Positions 1-12,200 of a stretch of 64,000 bases of DNA are shown here, piece after piece (the first letter of the stretch is position 1; each line of letters starts with the position of its first letter). Where the stretch lies: assembly GCA_018389105.1 (NCBI GenBank), contig JACATO010000598.1, positions 868,001-932,000 of the forward strand, given 5' to 3'. A model generated the notes under the pieces. It saw nothing but the letters and a program-made list of their open reading frames with translations, was not told where the DNA came from and ran no database searches. The translations under genes and the position numbers were made by a program. The stretch is from Nautilus pompilius (lineage: Eukaryota; Mollusca; Cephalopoda; Nautilida; Nautilidae).

Positions 1-650
1 GGAGGTTCATGAGAACTGCTGGATTCTGAAAGAGGGTACACAGTTGGACATTGGGATATTGGTAGAAGCCTGCAAGAAATCTCCAAGATATTGAATGTTC
101 CACTGTCAACTATTAACAGGTGTTTGTCCAGTTCAAGAAAAACTATAAGACATTTGTTTATGTCCATCCTGGATACCCAAAGCCAACAGAACAAAAACAT
201 TTTGCAATGAAAAGGAGCATGGAAATTATATCATGACAACCGGAACACATGTATGTCCTCAAGAGTCATTAGATGTTCTCTCAGTAACGTTGGGTATAAT
301 GGAAAAGTGGCAAGATGCACCTACTCCTTACCCAACATAATATCAGTGTTGACCGCAATGGGTAATACAAATGCTACTGCAACCATTCGCCTTTTAGAAC
401 TCTGACACTTCTAATACAGTAGTTGGGAAAGAGACTTCATTGTCAAAGTTAGATTTGCCTGTTTATCCCAAATGCCATCTGTCCAAAGAGGGCAGTATTT
501 TAAGAAAGATGGTGCTTCAACTCATTGCCTATACAACACAAAGGTGAGAGTGAAAGTATACAACTTTTCCACAGCTTGGTCAATCAGCAGACTTAGATTA
601 CATTGAATGTATAGCCTGTCATCGACTGATCCCTGCACAAATGTCCCATA
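1..650 (+). mobile_element. Decayed Tc1/mariner-type transposase relic
   Basis: The window opens inside the relic. Around 40-120 the + strand reads like a Tc1-type helix-turn-helix (GRSLQEISKILNVPLSTINR). Around 235-310 a second helix-like stretch follows (SSRVIRCSLSNVGYNGKVAR). Near 505-530 there is a KDGAST.H stretch and near 590-640 a weak DLNYIE-like stretch, in the order expected for the DDE core (QDNAPCH, then SPDLNPIE). Frames shift and stops occur, so the copy is dead. No terminal inverted repeat is visible, because the left end lies outside the window. Family assignment rests on short motifs only. Confidence 0.5.
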
Positions 651-1960
651 AGCTTACATCTTGGGACTCCATAACCCAGATTCTGTGCTAGGAATGACTT
701 ACAATCCAAGATCGATGGTTTTCCCTATACATTGTCAGAGCAGTGCTGCTTTGCATAAGGCAAAAGACTGCACTACAATATATCAACTCTACTCTTGCTT
801 TGCCATTGCTGTGTGGTTCCTGAATGCAGTTGCCTTTTCAGTTTTTGGTGTCTATTTACCTATGTCAAGTTTGTATATTTAATTCAGTAACTTTCTTTTT
901 AAAAATATATCCTGTATTTACCACAGTGAATTGCTTTAGATTTAATAAGAAATTATGCATATTGTACTAAGGACATTTAAATGAAATACAGCTTAATCAG
1001 CATCACTGCAATGGTTTCCAGCCAGATTTCATTGAATGTTCCTGGCATATAGTTAAATTATAAACTAGTAGTTTGTAAATGTGTGAAGAGCCATATAACA
1101 GCAAAAATTTGCTTAAGAAATTTGATTACTTTTATGATATTGAAACTGATGTCTTTATGAAGTTTATCAAACCATTATAAATAGGAACATGAAATGATAC
1201 TGTAAGCCTTATGTTTCCAGTTTGCACTATAAAATCAGTTTGTTTTTTTTTGTTTTAGACTGTGTCGTTACTTATTAAGGTCAATGCTTTGTAAATCTGC
1301 TTAATGGGATTTGACAATATATTCAATCAACTTAGAACTTGTGTTACTCAGCTGGCTCGGAAAGTAGTTATAACAATTTTCAACAGGAGTTCAATGTTAT
1401 TGTTATTAATTATAATTTTTGTTATTTTAATAGGAATATGAATATATCTTTTGACAATCATTTTCCATTTGCTTTTGCTTTATTTATTCTTGTGCTTTAG
1501 GAATCTTGCTTAAATACCAGCATGCTGATGAAAATTACTTCTAGATGCTTTATTAGTGACAAATTTAACCTTGTTGGTGCAAACTTAAAAATATAGATAT
1601 AATGCATGCAGTAAGTTTTGTATGTCATTATTAAATAAATGAAAGCTTAGAAGTTAGTTGCCAGAAACAAATCTTAGAAAAATTATGACACATCTTAAAG
1701 AATTCTTTAGATTATCTTAATCAGTGAGTTGCTTGTAGAGATAACCAATTATTTATTTTCCTTATATTATTGTATGTATTGGAATGTTTTCCAGTGAGAG
1801 ACAACTTTGTTTATCCTTCTTGACCCATCAAAGCACAGATATGTTTGATATGATCAGATCCAGGTAGCACAAGAAATTATTTAAATTCTCTATTGCTACT
1901 GACGGTCATCCAGTTTGTGGCTTACTTGAAGAAATACAGAATTTTTGCCAGCAATCATAT
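651..1960. other. AT-rich DNA without recognisable gene
   Basis: Only short open frames in AT-rich sequence. A 73-codon frame at 661-882 has no recognisable domain and lies just after the transposon relic. No RNA gene or further repeat family was recognised. Confidence 0.6.
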
Positions 1961-2215
1961 TGTGGAGTAGCATGGTAGTCCATGGTTAGACTACTGGACT
2001 GCCAAGATCATGGACCAGAGTTGAAATCCTGGTTGGGAAAAGGTTTGATTTGGCATATCTCCTTGGCATAGTTTCTTCTTGCTCTTCCACATCATTTAGG
2101 GTTTTCTACTGAAGGCAGACATACATACCTCTTCCAATCCAGATTAAGTCACCATGGAAGAAAACTTGGCCTATAGTCCTTTCTAATTCCAGAGAATAAA
2201 GGCTTACCTCCTGGA
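1961..2215 (+). repeat. tRNA-derived SINE, family 1
   Basis: The head resembles a tRNA with an A-box-like segment (TAGCATGGTAGTCCA) and a degenerate B box (GAGTTGAAATCC). It is followed by a body shared with other copies: TTTGGCATA, then CTTGGCATAGTTTCTTCTTGCTC, then a TTTTC-TACTGAAG stretch. Related copies lie at about 7985, 20105, 32385 (minus) and 45790 (minus). The copies are diverged, so the family is old here. It is not a functional tRNA gene, since the acceptor arm and anticodon arm do not pair. Confidence 0.6.
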
Positions 2216-3705
2216 GAAATATTCATTAAAAAAGAGTCATACTGTAGTTGAATTTTAACTCATTGAGAGTTTTTCAACAACAAAGTAGTAAAGATTTTGT
2301 CTAGAGCAGTATGATTGAGATCAAATTTAGATGAAAGCCATTGACTATCAGTGGAAATGTAAAACAGGATAACAATACAACAGGTATCACCTTGCCTGCT
2401 AAGACAACAGTATGACAAAAGAACCTCCCTTCAAACAAGACAATGCTCAACCAGTGGGATTCCAACTCAGAATTAGACAAAGGTGTTTTAAATGTGTCAG
2501 CAAGTAAATGGATGAAGCTTATTCAATCTGAAGCTTTCTGCTTCACAGTGAACTACAGACCAAGATCTGCTGACCCAAACTGCTAATGTTTGGAATGAGA
2601 TAGCAAAGAAAAAAAAATTTAATGAAATAATGTGGAGAAAAAAATACTATACAAGGTTCCATGATTTTGAATCTTAGGGAACAATTCCTTTTAAAAGAAG
2701 AAAGTGATTTCATTGCCATGTACATAAATATCAGGTTAAGAAATCAATGTCTAAAGTAAAAGGAGTGCTTGAATTTGATTTTGGGCCAGTTAATAATATG
2801 ATTAATAAAATCTGACAGAGCAGACCCACTTAACACCAAGATGAGCTTTGATGAAGAATCCAACAATCACCGTCTTTTCTAAACCTGAGATAGTTGACAG
2901 TTTGTAATAAAAGTGAAATGCTGTCAACAGATAAGTAAATATACCTGCTGTCCAAAAATTTTTTATTGGGCACAAACCTCTAGTAACAAAAATAGTCCAT
3001 TAATAGAAAAAAAGAGACACCTTGGAAACTTGGGATCATGTATAACAATGCAAACTCTTTCAGAAACATTACTATTGTTATATTTTTTAATATTTTCACT
3101 ATAATATAAATATTACAAAGAAATGCTAACTAACAAATTTAGTATTAAGAAATTCTACATAATGATATCCTATCAGTCTAATATAATGTTGTACATAAGG
3201 GATATTCAAATGAAACCCAGCTAGATACACTTAAGGCAATTCTATTTTTAGCCATTTTCTTTCATTTGAACATTTCTAGTAGTTATCACATTTATAATTC
3301 AGTATGTGCTAAATATTAATCTAACATATTTTATAGATTGAGAGGGTTAAAATATACCAGGTAATATAGCTACTTAGCATTAGATAGATACGATGTAGCT
3401 CAGCAGCTTGCTGCTGCTTGCTATGATGATAATGTCACCTGGTTTATGTCATAAAATACAGGCTGTTGGCCAATAAATCTTTTTATATATTCACACAAAC
3501 CTTTAAAAATATATACCATACAGTTGCATATATTACAATCACACAACCACAGTACAAACTATTTAGTAATATGCTAATATATAAATTTAATATGTTGACA
3601 TGCTATCATATTCATCTGGTATATTAGTAGAATATCAAATTAGTATATTGGTATTATACCGAGCTATTCAGTATAACATTAACATACAGAATGGTAGGGG
3701 AGACT
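2216..3705. other. AT-rich DNA without recognisable gene
   Basis: Short frames only (for example 2543-2725 minus and 2913-3104 plus), none with a recognisable motif. Nothing else can be supported. Confidence 0.6.
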
Positions 3706-3707
3706 GA

Positions 3708-3850
3708 GGCTAATTGTTAGAGGTAAATTGTTACAGCACCAGTAATTCCTAATTAAACTTTTAGATGAACTCTGTTATCACTATCAGTGCAAGGTATAAT
3801 CAATTATAGATCCTGTGCTGTAACAACTTACCATGTAACAACTACCTTAT
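3708..3850. repeat. Short inverted repeat, MITE-like
   Basis: Two arms of about 33 bp (3711-3743 and 3812-3847) are imperfect reverse complements sharing TTGTTACAGCAC and a flanking GGTAA-TTGTTA block. The loop is about 70 bp. The arms could be the ends of a very small non-autonomous DNA element. No clear target duplication was found. Confidence 0.45.
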
Positions 3851-5640
3851 TTAAAAAATCAAATTAATTACATCATAAAATCTAGTATAAACTGGTAATG
3901 ATAATGCAAATTCATCATTTAATATAACTGCATAAATTTAGTATAACCTATTATCTGTAACATCATCATAAAATTAGCATATAAAATTCAATGTAATGGT
4001 ATTATACAACTATAGCAAAAATTTTAGTTTCATGTTATTATGCAAATAAATATGAAACTATCAAACAATAAAAGTAATTATTAATTCTTACATACATAAG
4101 ATAATAGTATGTGGAAAAACCAGCATGGTACTACTTTTTAGTTAAATATATTTTTTAAATGTTAGAAACTTTTAAAAACCTGTTCATAAACTGATCACAA
4201 ATCTTGATAATCTGTCACCAAAAAATCAATGAAAAAATCTGGAAAGTATATGATTCTTTGTTAATGTTTTTTTAATTTTTACAACTAAAATACTTGCCGA
4301 GAAACCTAAATGAGATTTTAATTGATATATAATAGAAAATGTGGTTCTAAGTAACTTAAAGACAAAAATATCTATTATATATATATTGGCAATTCATTCA
4401 GTGTATGAAAAATAATCTTTTGCCTCATTTATGCGAGGTTTTTAAATTTGTTTTATTGTTTTTACATAATAGCACCTGGAATGTGTAGCCATAATTTAGA
4501 AAGTCCAAAACAACTGAGACAAATGGTTCTACAATTTAAAATCTACAGTTATTTCAGACAAACCAGTTTTTATTTTACTCCAGCCATTGTCCATACCAAG
4601 AAATTTGAGCATTCCTTTCATGCAAGTATTAACCATTCCAAATTCCAAATCAAAAAAAGGCAAAGTTGGATACCTAGCTCTCGCTCAACACCTTCGTACC
4701 TGTTAAACCTCCCAAGTTGGTTAGGAGTTTTCAGATATTTAGCTTTTCATTAAGACCTCCTGATAGTTGAAAAAAAGTGTTCTCACTATTTTCTTAACTT
4801 AATTAATTTTAGTCAGAGAAATGGATGAAATTTGTTGGTTTTTTTTGTTATGGCAGTTACTGAAATTGATGAGAATTGGATTCCTGTCTTCTCAAAGCTG
4901 AAGAATCGACTTGGACAGTAACAAAGTTTAAGAACCGGGTAATTTCAATATTGATCACTGTAGATTCTGTATTGCAATGAGTTGTGCATATTCTCTTCTT
5001 CTGGAAAACCTTCCAGAGTCCCAGGGAAGCGTCAGACTATCAATTGCTAAAACCCAGTTGTAACAATCCCCCCTATGTAGACTTTGTGCAATTGATGTTC
5101 TGCTGCTTTTTAAAATTGAAGTGAAAACTTATTTAATTGGAACAGGTCCTCATTAACTGTATCGACAATAATGTGGAAAACTGCAATCGTATAACTACTT
5201 TAAAAAGTAGTTACAGCGAAAATTCTTCAAAATACAAATGGCAATACACGTGTCAACCAACATCAGACATTTCATAAATGCCACTTGGGCGATTTCTGCA
5301 TACCTGAATATCACACTTTTAGAATATATATTTACAAAAAGATTGGCATGTTTGTATATTTAGATCACAGGCAGATGTATCTTGGATATAAACCCAGCGC
5401 TATATGCCAGCAAAAGCTCCACATTTTTTTTTTTTTTTTATTTAGCGAGGGAATAACGAGCCAAATAGCCATTTTTCTAAACACTGGCTTTGACTCAACA
5501 AAACGTTTGAAGGAAAAATAGGCGTATGTATTATTCTATTTCATCATTCGAAAAATAATAAATTAAATTTATAAAAATAAGAATAAAATTTTAAAAGTGT
5601 ATATGTATATATAAAATATATAATATATATATGTACAATT
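3851..5640. other. AT-rich DNA without recognisable gene
   Basis: Low-complexity AT-rich sequence. The 101-codon frame at 4448-4753 has no domain I can name. CpG becomes more frequent from about 5160, as the sequence approaches the island. Confidence 0.5.
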
Positions 5641-5669
5641 AAAAAAAATAACGTCTGGACGAAATTTGT

Positions 5670-5686
5670 CACGTGCCACGGAAGTG
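5670..5686 (+). promoter_or_regulatory. E-box plus ETS composite site
   Basis: CACGTG, four bases, GGAAGTG. The same pairing, with a three-base gap, occurs in the second island on the opposite strand (58432-58447). bHLH-zip factors such as USF or TFE, and ETS factors such as GABP, are the known binders of these cores. Binding here is inference. Confidence 0.45.
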
Positions 5687-6071
5687 TGCTCCGGACTTGT
5701 ATGGTGGGAAGAGATGTTTGCTAGGATTTGGTTATTAGAAGCCTTTTAAAAGCGTTTTTTTTTTAACCGTCCAGCTTCAAGAAGGAGACGGCAGGTTAGT
5801 ACTGTAGCCATGCGGGAGTTAGAGCTGTTCGGTTTAACATTCGACAGGTTCTCTGGGCGAGACGCTGGGAAGGCGAGTTCGTGGTGGCTGCCTGCCTGGC
5901 TGGTCGGCCAACAAACATGGCGACTGGCGCGCCGAGCAGCGAACGCTCGACGTGCCAGCCGGCCTTGCACGAACCCCGACCGGCAGTGGTGCTGCCGGGC
6001 CGCATCAGATCCGTGTTCTGCCAGCATCGTTTGATCGGTTGCCTACCTGTGAACGGCGGTGTATGCGGTTG

Positions 6072-6102
6072 ACGCGCGCGCGCGCGTATGTGTGTGTGTG
6101 CG
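6072..6102. repeat. CG/GT dinucleotide repeat
   Basis: A run of alternating CG followed directly by alternating GT, at the edge of the CpG island. Alternating purine-pyrimidine tracts of this kind can adopt Z-DNA. Confidence 0.85.
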
Positions 6103-6558
6103 ATGGTGGGGAAGCTGAGATTCGGTGGGACGTGAGCAGAATTCCATCACCGTCTCAGCCCCGCTCGTCCCTCCGTACGTAGTGAAAAAAAAAAAGGGGG
6201 GGTGGGTGGGTTGCTTGATCGCATTTGTTCGGATGCGCTCCATCCACTTACACCTGCATTAACTGTTGATGATCGCAGATAATGAAATATAAGTGCTTTA
6301 CCTGACAGTTTTACCCTTACAGGCTGGGTTAATAATATTATTCGCGCGAACTATAAAAACTTAGCATTAAGTACAGTCTTATGCTGAATCGTTGTTTTTT
6401 TTGTTTTTGTTTTTGTTTGCCTCATATATATATCTAATTAACATTTCCGTAATTTTTATTTAGAAGGAGAAGTAAAAAAAAAAAAAAAAAATGTATGTAT
6501 TGTAGAAATACTTCTCGGCTTGATTAAGCGGAAGTTAAATACCGTAAACGTTCGACAG

Positions 6559-6566
6559 TGACGTCA
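6559..6566. promoter_or_regulatory. Perfect CRE palindrome
   Basis: TGACGTCA, the full cAMP-response element recognised by CREB/ATF dimers, about 300 bp beyond the GC-rich core of the first island. Confidence 0.4.
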
Positions 6567-6569
6567 CTG

Positions 6570-7980
6570 TTACCAAGTCCAGCATTTGCCCTGCGAGTAC
6601 AGATTTCAACCATTGGCTTTTCATTTTCAAATAATAATAATAAGTAAGTTGCCGACTCTCTTACTTACTCACTTTGTAAACATAAAAAGGAAGTGAATGC
6701 AGAATTTTAAAACAATTAGTTGTGTTAGAGGGGCGGGGGCAAATAAAGAAGTTCTTTCCTTTTGTATATTCACAATAAGTAATTTGGAAGTTTCTAAATA
6801 ATAATGTATTGAGTATTTTACCACTAATAATCCATTATTTGCACATCTTTTTTCCCAATTCAGTTAAAGATAGATAACAAATAAACTTTTCATGTTAAAA
6901 GCATTTTTTTATGCTTTAATTTACATCAATTTAATATTAAAGACACTTTTTTAAATGTATGACTACTACTGGAAGAGAAAAAGATGCATAGAGTCCACAC
7001 AATAATAGTAAAGTTAAATATCATAATCTGAAAAATCAGACTGTTTATAAATTCTTCTTGCTAATTGATAATCTTGTTTTTTGAATGGGCATTTCTATTG
7101 TGGAAATGCTGACACTGGTTATTAAAAATTCAGCTTTAATCATTTCAGAAAGAAGTTAACCAGTAATTCTGCACTAGTATTTAAGGGGAGAACTTTGTGC
7201 AGATTGATTCATAGAAGAAATTATGAACATTAAAATATTAATAGTCATAATTTTTCAATAATAATTACTAAATATGAAGAATATAAAAATTATGTTTCTT
7301 AGAGAATGATAAGTTTTTTTAGTATTTGGTTTTAACTCTTGAAGTGCATTATTATTTTTGATTTTAATGATAAATTCCAAATTACATTAACCTGCAAGTT
7401 AGAGGATTATAAAATTATTAATGGGATTGGAATATTGATCACTCTTATTTTCAGACTTAAAATAAAATTATTACATCTTTGTTTCTTTCTTTTTTTCTGT
7501 TACCTTGTTTTCATGAGTCAACAAATCAAATAGAGTAGTAAATAACTGAATATTTTTGCATGTTGTGTAATATCACTGAAATTTTTATTTTTTAATTTAT
7601 GCATTTAGGTTTTTGTTTTATTTTTATTTAAATGCATCCTTAAGGATCTATACTTTGCCAATTTATGTATTAAATCCTGTTTCACTGATTTTTTAAAAAT
7701 GCATCATAACTAAGACCTTAATTTTTTAATACAAATACAAAAAATCTCATTTTTTATTATATTAATTTTGAGACGTAAAACTAGTCACTTCTGTATTATT
7801 ATTTTATGTCATTCTTATTTGATCTTGTCTATTTGTAATAGGAAATCTATTATCAAGTTAGTAGTATTTATTTTTAATAAAATAGATATGATTTTTTAAA
7901 CTATTCTTTTGAAGATGTGAGTTTAGTTTCATTTTGTTTAGAAAGAAAACCAAATGTGACATTTTATTGGAGATACATAT
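6570..7980. other. AT-rich presumed intron, no feature recognised
   Basis: Very AT-rich with homopolymer runs. If the first island is the promoter of the zinc-finger gene, this is the start of its first intron. The 64-codon frame at 7339-7533 is hydrophobic noise. Confidence 0.5.
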
Positions 7981-7984
7981 CAGT

Positions 7985-8225
7985 AATCAAGCTACACTTA
8001 CTCAGGCCATCAGGATGGTCCAGTGTAGACTGTTGGACTGCTACATTTGAGGGTCTGAGTTCAGTTCTCACAGGCAACTGACTCAGTTTGGCATACCTGT
8101 CTGGCATGGTTTTTTCCTGCTCCTCTTCTCCCACTGGCCCCATAAGTTTTTTAAGCACTCCAATTCCTTCCACATCTAAAAACGAAAAGTTCTAGTAGGG
8201 CTTTTCCCTGCAAAGGTTGGAAGTG
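7985..8225 (+). repeat. tRNA-derived SINE, family 1
   Basis: tRNA-like head (GGTCCAGTGTAGACTGTTGG, then GAGTTCAGTTCTC as B box) followed by the family body TTTGGCATACCTGTCTGGCAT and a CTCCTCTTCTCCCACTGG stretch. It ends near a CTAGTAGGGCTTTTCCC block that is also seen in the minus copy at 45.8 kb. Confidence 0.65.
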
Positions 8226-8364
8226 CTGGGACTCTCATAGTGCAGGATTGATAAAGCTTTCTTGTTGACAATTGCAGCACTACCCTTCGTCAACAGGATC
8301 GTCTTCCTTGTAGATATTGCTGTATTACATTGACTCTCACCATTTACTGTAAGATATGATTGGG

Positions 8365-9245
8365 TATTGTATAGTTGCAAGATGCAGAAACAAACAGTAT
8401 AATGGCTATATTTTTCATGATTCATTGAAATTTAACTTGATATGCTATTTTTCCACAACTGTTACCTGTGAATAATCATCTATTCTCTGTTTCATTGTAT
8501 GTATTATATATAAAAACTATTGCAGATAAAAATGAACAATTCACTATTATATCAGTTCAGAACTAGATACTACATCAACTAATCTCATAGCTGTTGAAAA
8601 GTTGGCTGCCTTTTAGATTCAGGGTTTTAAAAAAAATCGATCTTTTCATCATATTTTTCTTATTGTGCTGATAAAGTAGGCTCATCTTCATGTTAATGTT
8701 TTTTTAATTTTATTTTTAAATTAAATTGGTTTTTCACAGTTTGCCATACGATAAAGCAAGCCTCTTTAGAGAGACTGTGTGGTATCAGGCTGGTTTTAAT
8801 CAGGTGGCATAGAATTAGATCAAAACTAAATGTTTTCTTGTTTGCTGTTATTCTGAAATGCACTACTACTACTACTAGTACATTTTCAACCAGTCAAAAA
8901 GATCAAATCATTTTTATATTTTACAAAACCTTAAATGTTGGTTTCTGTTATTAAAGAACAATAAAATAAATCTGCCTATTTGGTTGCTGTCATCTTGACT
9001 TTCTGCTTGAAGTTATTAGTGGTTCTTTATTCCCAGAAATTATCATATTCTTCATCATCACTAATACTTTAAGTAACTGTCATTACTATTGGTGTCAATG
9101 GAATGATTTGATTTTTCCAAAGTACTTTATGCTATCTGCAATCCTGCTGCCTCTGAATAAAGTCCCCACTTGTGTTGCACATCTCTAACCAGAAGGGTTT
9201 CTAAATGGCTATTCAGAAAAGTTACTCTGGAGTTAATTTAATTGA
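8365..9245 (+). repeat. Old dispersed repeat, copy A (uninterrupted)
   Basis: Ordered blocks match a second copy at 32690-35290: GCA-GATGCAGAA followed by TTTTTCATGATTCAT (8380-8430), a CATTTTGAAATG-ACTAC-like block (about 8850-8870), and GATTTTTCCAAAGTACT with GCCTCTGAATAAAGT (about 9108-9165) followed by an AACCAGAAG block. The family is unknown. It has no open frame and no visible terminal repeats. Confidence 0.6.
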
Positions 9246-12200
9246 TTTATGTTAATGACATTTAATAAAATTTATGAAATATTTATCTAATATATTTTGA
9301 ATAATGTAATATTTCTAAAATGTGTTGCTTTGGATCTGGGCACATTTCGAAAATTTTTTTTTTCTTATATACTTAAAGAATCAGTAATAAACATACATTG
9401 ATAAAGTAATGCAGTTTTAGTAAATGAAGTCTTCAAATTCTGATGAAAAACTCAAAAGTTGAGTTAATATGCATTGTTAAGAGTAAATGTTTTCCTAATT
9501 TATCCATAATGTCCATTTAATTCTTGACTAGTTTTTATGGCTGTGGATCTCTAACTTCTTGGTTGGCTGGCATAATCCTTTGACCTGGACCCATTAAGAA
9601 TCTGTGGGAATGTGTGGTTAGGGTACAGTTCACCCTAGTCAACTCTACAAGGTCTTGAGATTGTATTTGCTCTAGAGTAGACAAAAACTGAGAGACATTG
9701 TGCTGAAACTTGTTGAATTGAGACAATGTCATGGTACATTTATCCTATATTTACAGCAAGTAGTGGCTTAAATATGATATTGATTGGCAGAAAGACAATC
9801 TGGGGGCAACCAGTGTTTTAAATGATTATATTTAAGATTTTGAATCATTAACATGTTTGACAGTTTGTTTAAAAGTATGACTGTAGTCTTTTGCTCTTTA
9901 TATATGTGTATCTATATGAGTAATAAAACGATGACAAAATGTTAGTTTAGTGATGCAGTGCAAGGAGTAAATGAATTATTTTCAGTCAATTTATTGGATA
10001 ATAAGGGGATTTAAGTGATTTCTGCTCCATTGATTAGTGTCTAATCATGGTTTTGACAGTATTTTAAAATATCTATATGATAAGAACAAACTTTTTTGAT
10101 GCGTTATTTACAAAAAATGTAAGGGTTGACTTAGGATTTTTCTCCATCACATAAGTAACAAAACTAAATAATGAACCTACCTACTTTATTTTTTCCTGTC
10201 ACCATAAATGTAGGTTCATTAGCTAGCTGTATTATTATAATAAGGTAATAGGGAAAGGGATTAACTAACCTAACTTCAGCAATCATTAGTTGAATGTGAC
10301 ATTTTATACTTTAAATTGTAGTAATTATTTTGACAAAGGATGACATACATAAGTAGAAATTATGGCTCACTTGTAAAAGGCAGAGAGCAATCCTTGCTAT
10401 TGAAGTTTAGCTAAGTTTTTAAATCTTGTGTTGGGTTGGAGTGTTTTCAGTTCAACATAGTAGATAAATAAAGATGAAAATGTATTCAAGAGTTTTATTA
10501 AATTTTTAATTTCGAAATCAAATGTTGCAGTAAAGCACAGATTTTTATCGTGTCTCTTAATTGTTTAAATTTTTTTTCTGATTTTACGCAACCACTAATA
10601 TTTTTTTAAAAAAAGATTTATTATTGTTGCTTTATATGGTTACATCATGATTCTAACTAATACAAACTGCAGAAAATTAGATATATTTTTCTCTAATTTT
10701 CATTTGAAAGAAAAATTATTGTAAGGTTGAGGTAATGTCAAAGAAAAAAAAGCAGACTAAAATTTGCTCAAGCTGAACACTATTTTAAGTTTATATTTCA
10801 GTCACTTGTTGAGAATGATATTTTTAACTGTGTTGCTGCTGCAGACCCAACATTGTGGCCTGCCAAACTTGTAAAACTGCTACTTTGGTTTATTACTAAC
10901 AATTTTTACAGTTTAATATGTAGAAAACTACTATTATTTATACATTGAGAAAATTTAGCAGTGAAACGGTTAATGAAAACAAGTTAGTGAGATGGTTAAA
11001 ATGCATATACATTTGCTATATTACTGTGACATGAAATTAACTTAAAAAGTATACCATATAATTTGAAAATGAATGTGAAGACAATTAACAATAAAATGTT
11101 TTTTATCCTCTGAAATTTCTCATCATTAATATACATCTCTTCTGCGGAAGTGTCAAAGATTATTACAAATAGTGGCTGTAATTACCTACCCTACATAGTG
11201 ATTTGTCCTATGCTGTGTACTAAGGTCAGAATGGAGCAGAGAATGTTGAAATTGTCACTGTCTGTGAGCCAGGGAAGACAGGCTGAAAGTCGTTCTTCCC
11301 AATTTTAGTTGGGGTAGAATCTACTAGAATATTATAGCACTCTTCTAGTTGGTGGTTAAAAACAGCCAGATCAAAAAAATTTATGAGGGAGTCATTTTAA
11401 AAGAATAGACTGGATTCACTGCTGATCAGACTTGTAATTCATTCTTTAGCTACCATGGTTATTATCAGATCAATCACTATATCCAGAAATATAAACAATG
11501 AGATTTAGCGGAAAATAACAGACAAATCAAGCTTATATCTCTCTCTCTCTCGCACATGCACACGCACGACATACAAGAAAACCCATTTATATTACTTGGA
11601 CAATATATATTTTACAATATGGTGATCATAATATTTTCTTTTAGTAATTGATATTATAATTTGCATAGAGGATACAAATACTGATTTCCTCTAATTCACA
11701 ATGGTTTGAAATCATAACATACGATCACAAAGGCAAATCTATGAACAGCAAACATTGAATTAGTTACTGTATGAAAACCATTAAACCGAAAATGTAATAA
11801 AATTTATAATTTAGACACTAATTAAATTTTATTAACTAATTTTAGCTTATGATTATGTGGTATTTGTAGTATTGGCTGATTATCTGAAGTAGTATTTTTG
11901 ATAAAATCACATCTATTTGTAACCATTTTTGAAGTATTTAATTGAATAAATGTGATGTGATTGTGTTTGTACAGATATAGATACACCTTATGAAAAAAAT
12001 GTTAGTTTGGAAGATAAAGGGCTGGAAAGTTACGATCATATATGATACATTGTATTTGTTTATTTTGAGACCATTGAACCATGTTTTTATCTATTAACTT
12101 GCAATTGGAAAGAACCGAAGAAGAAAACATTATTTGATGAAAAAAAATAGGTTATGTAACATGGGATTTACTTTGTTTATAACTTTACATGCTAGTGGTA

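Larger units (their letters stand above)
5641..6250 (+). promoter_or_regulatory. CpG island, probable promoter and first exon region
   Basis: This is the only GC- and CpG-rich stretch in the first 55 kb. It carries CACGTG at 5670-5675 with an ETS core GGAAGTG four bases later, and a YY1-like AACATGGCGAC at 5914-5924. A possible splice donor CAG|GTTAGT lies near 5786. By position it could start the + strand zinc-finger gene whose coding exon lies 30 kb downstream, but no intervening exon was identified. The many overlapping short frames here, on both strands, are expected from GC-rich sequence and were not called genes. Confidence 0.6.

Noticed and set aside
661-882. 73-codon + strand frame
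   Set aside because: No motif, follows a dead transposon, and has hydrophobic composition typical of AT-rich DNA.
5746-6243. Overlapping 60-90-codon frames on both strands in the first CpG island
   Set aside because: GC-rich sequence has few stops. The frames overlap each other in several phases and show no domain; the region reads better as promoter and non-coding first exon.
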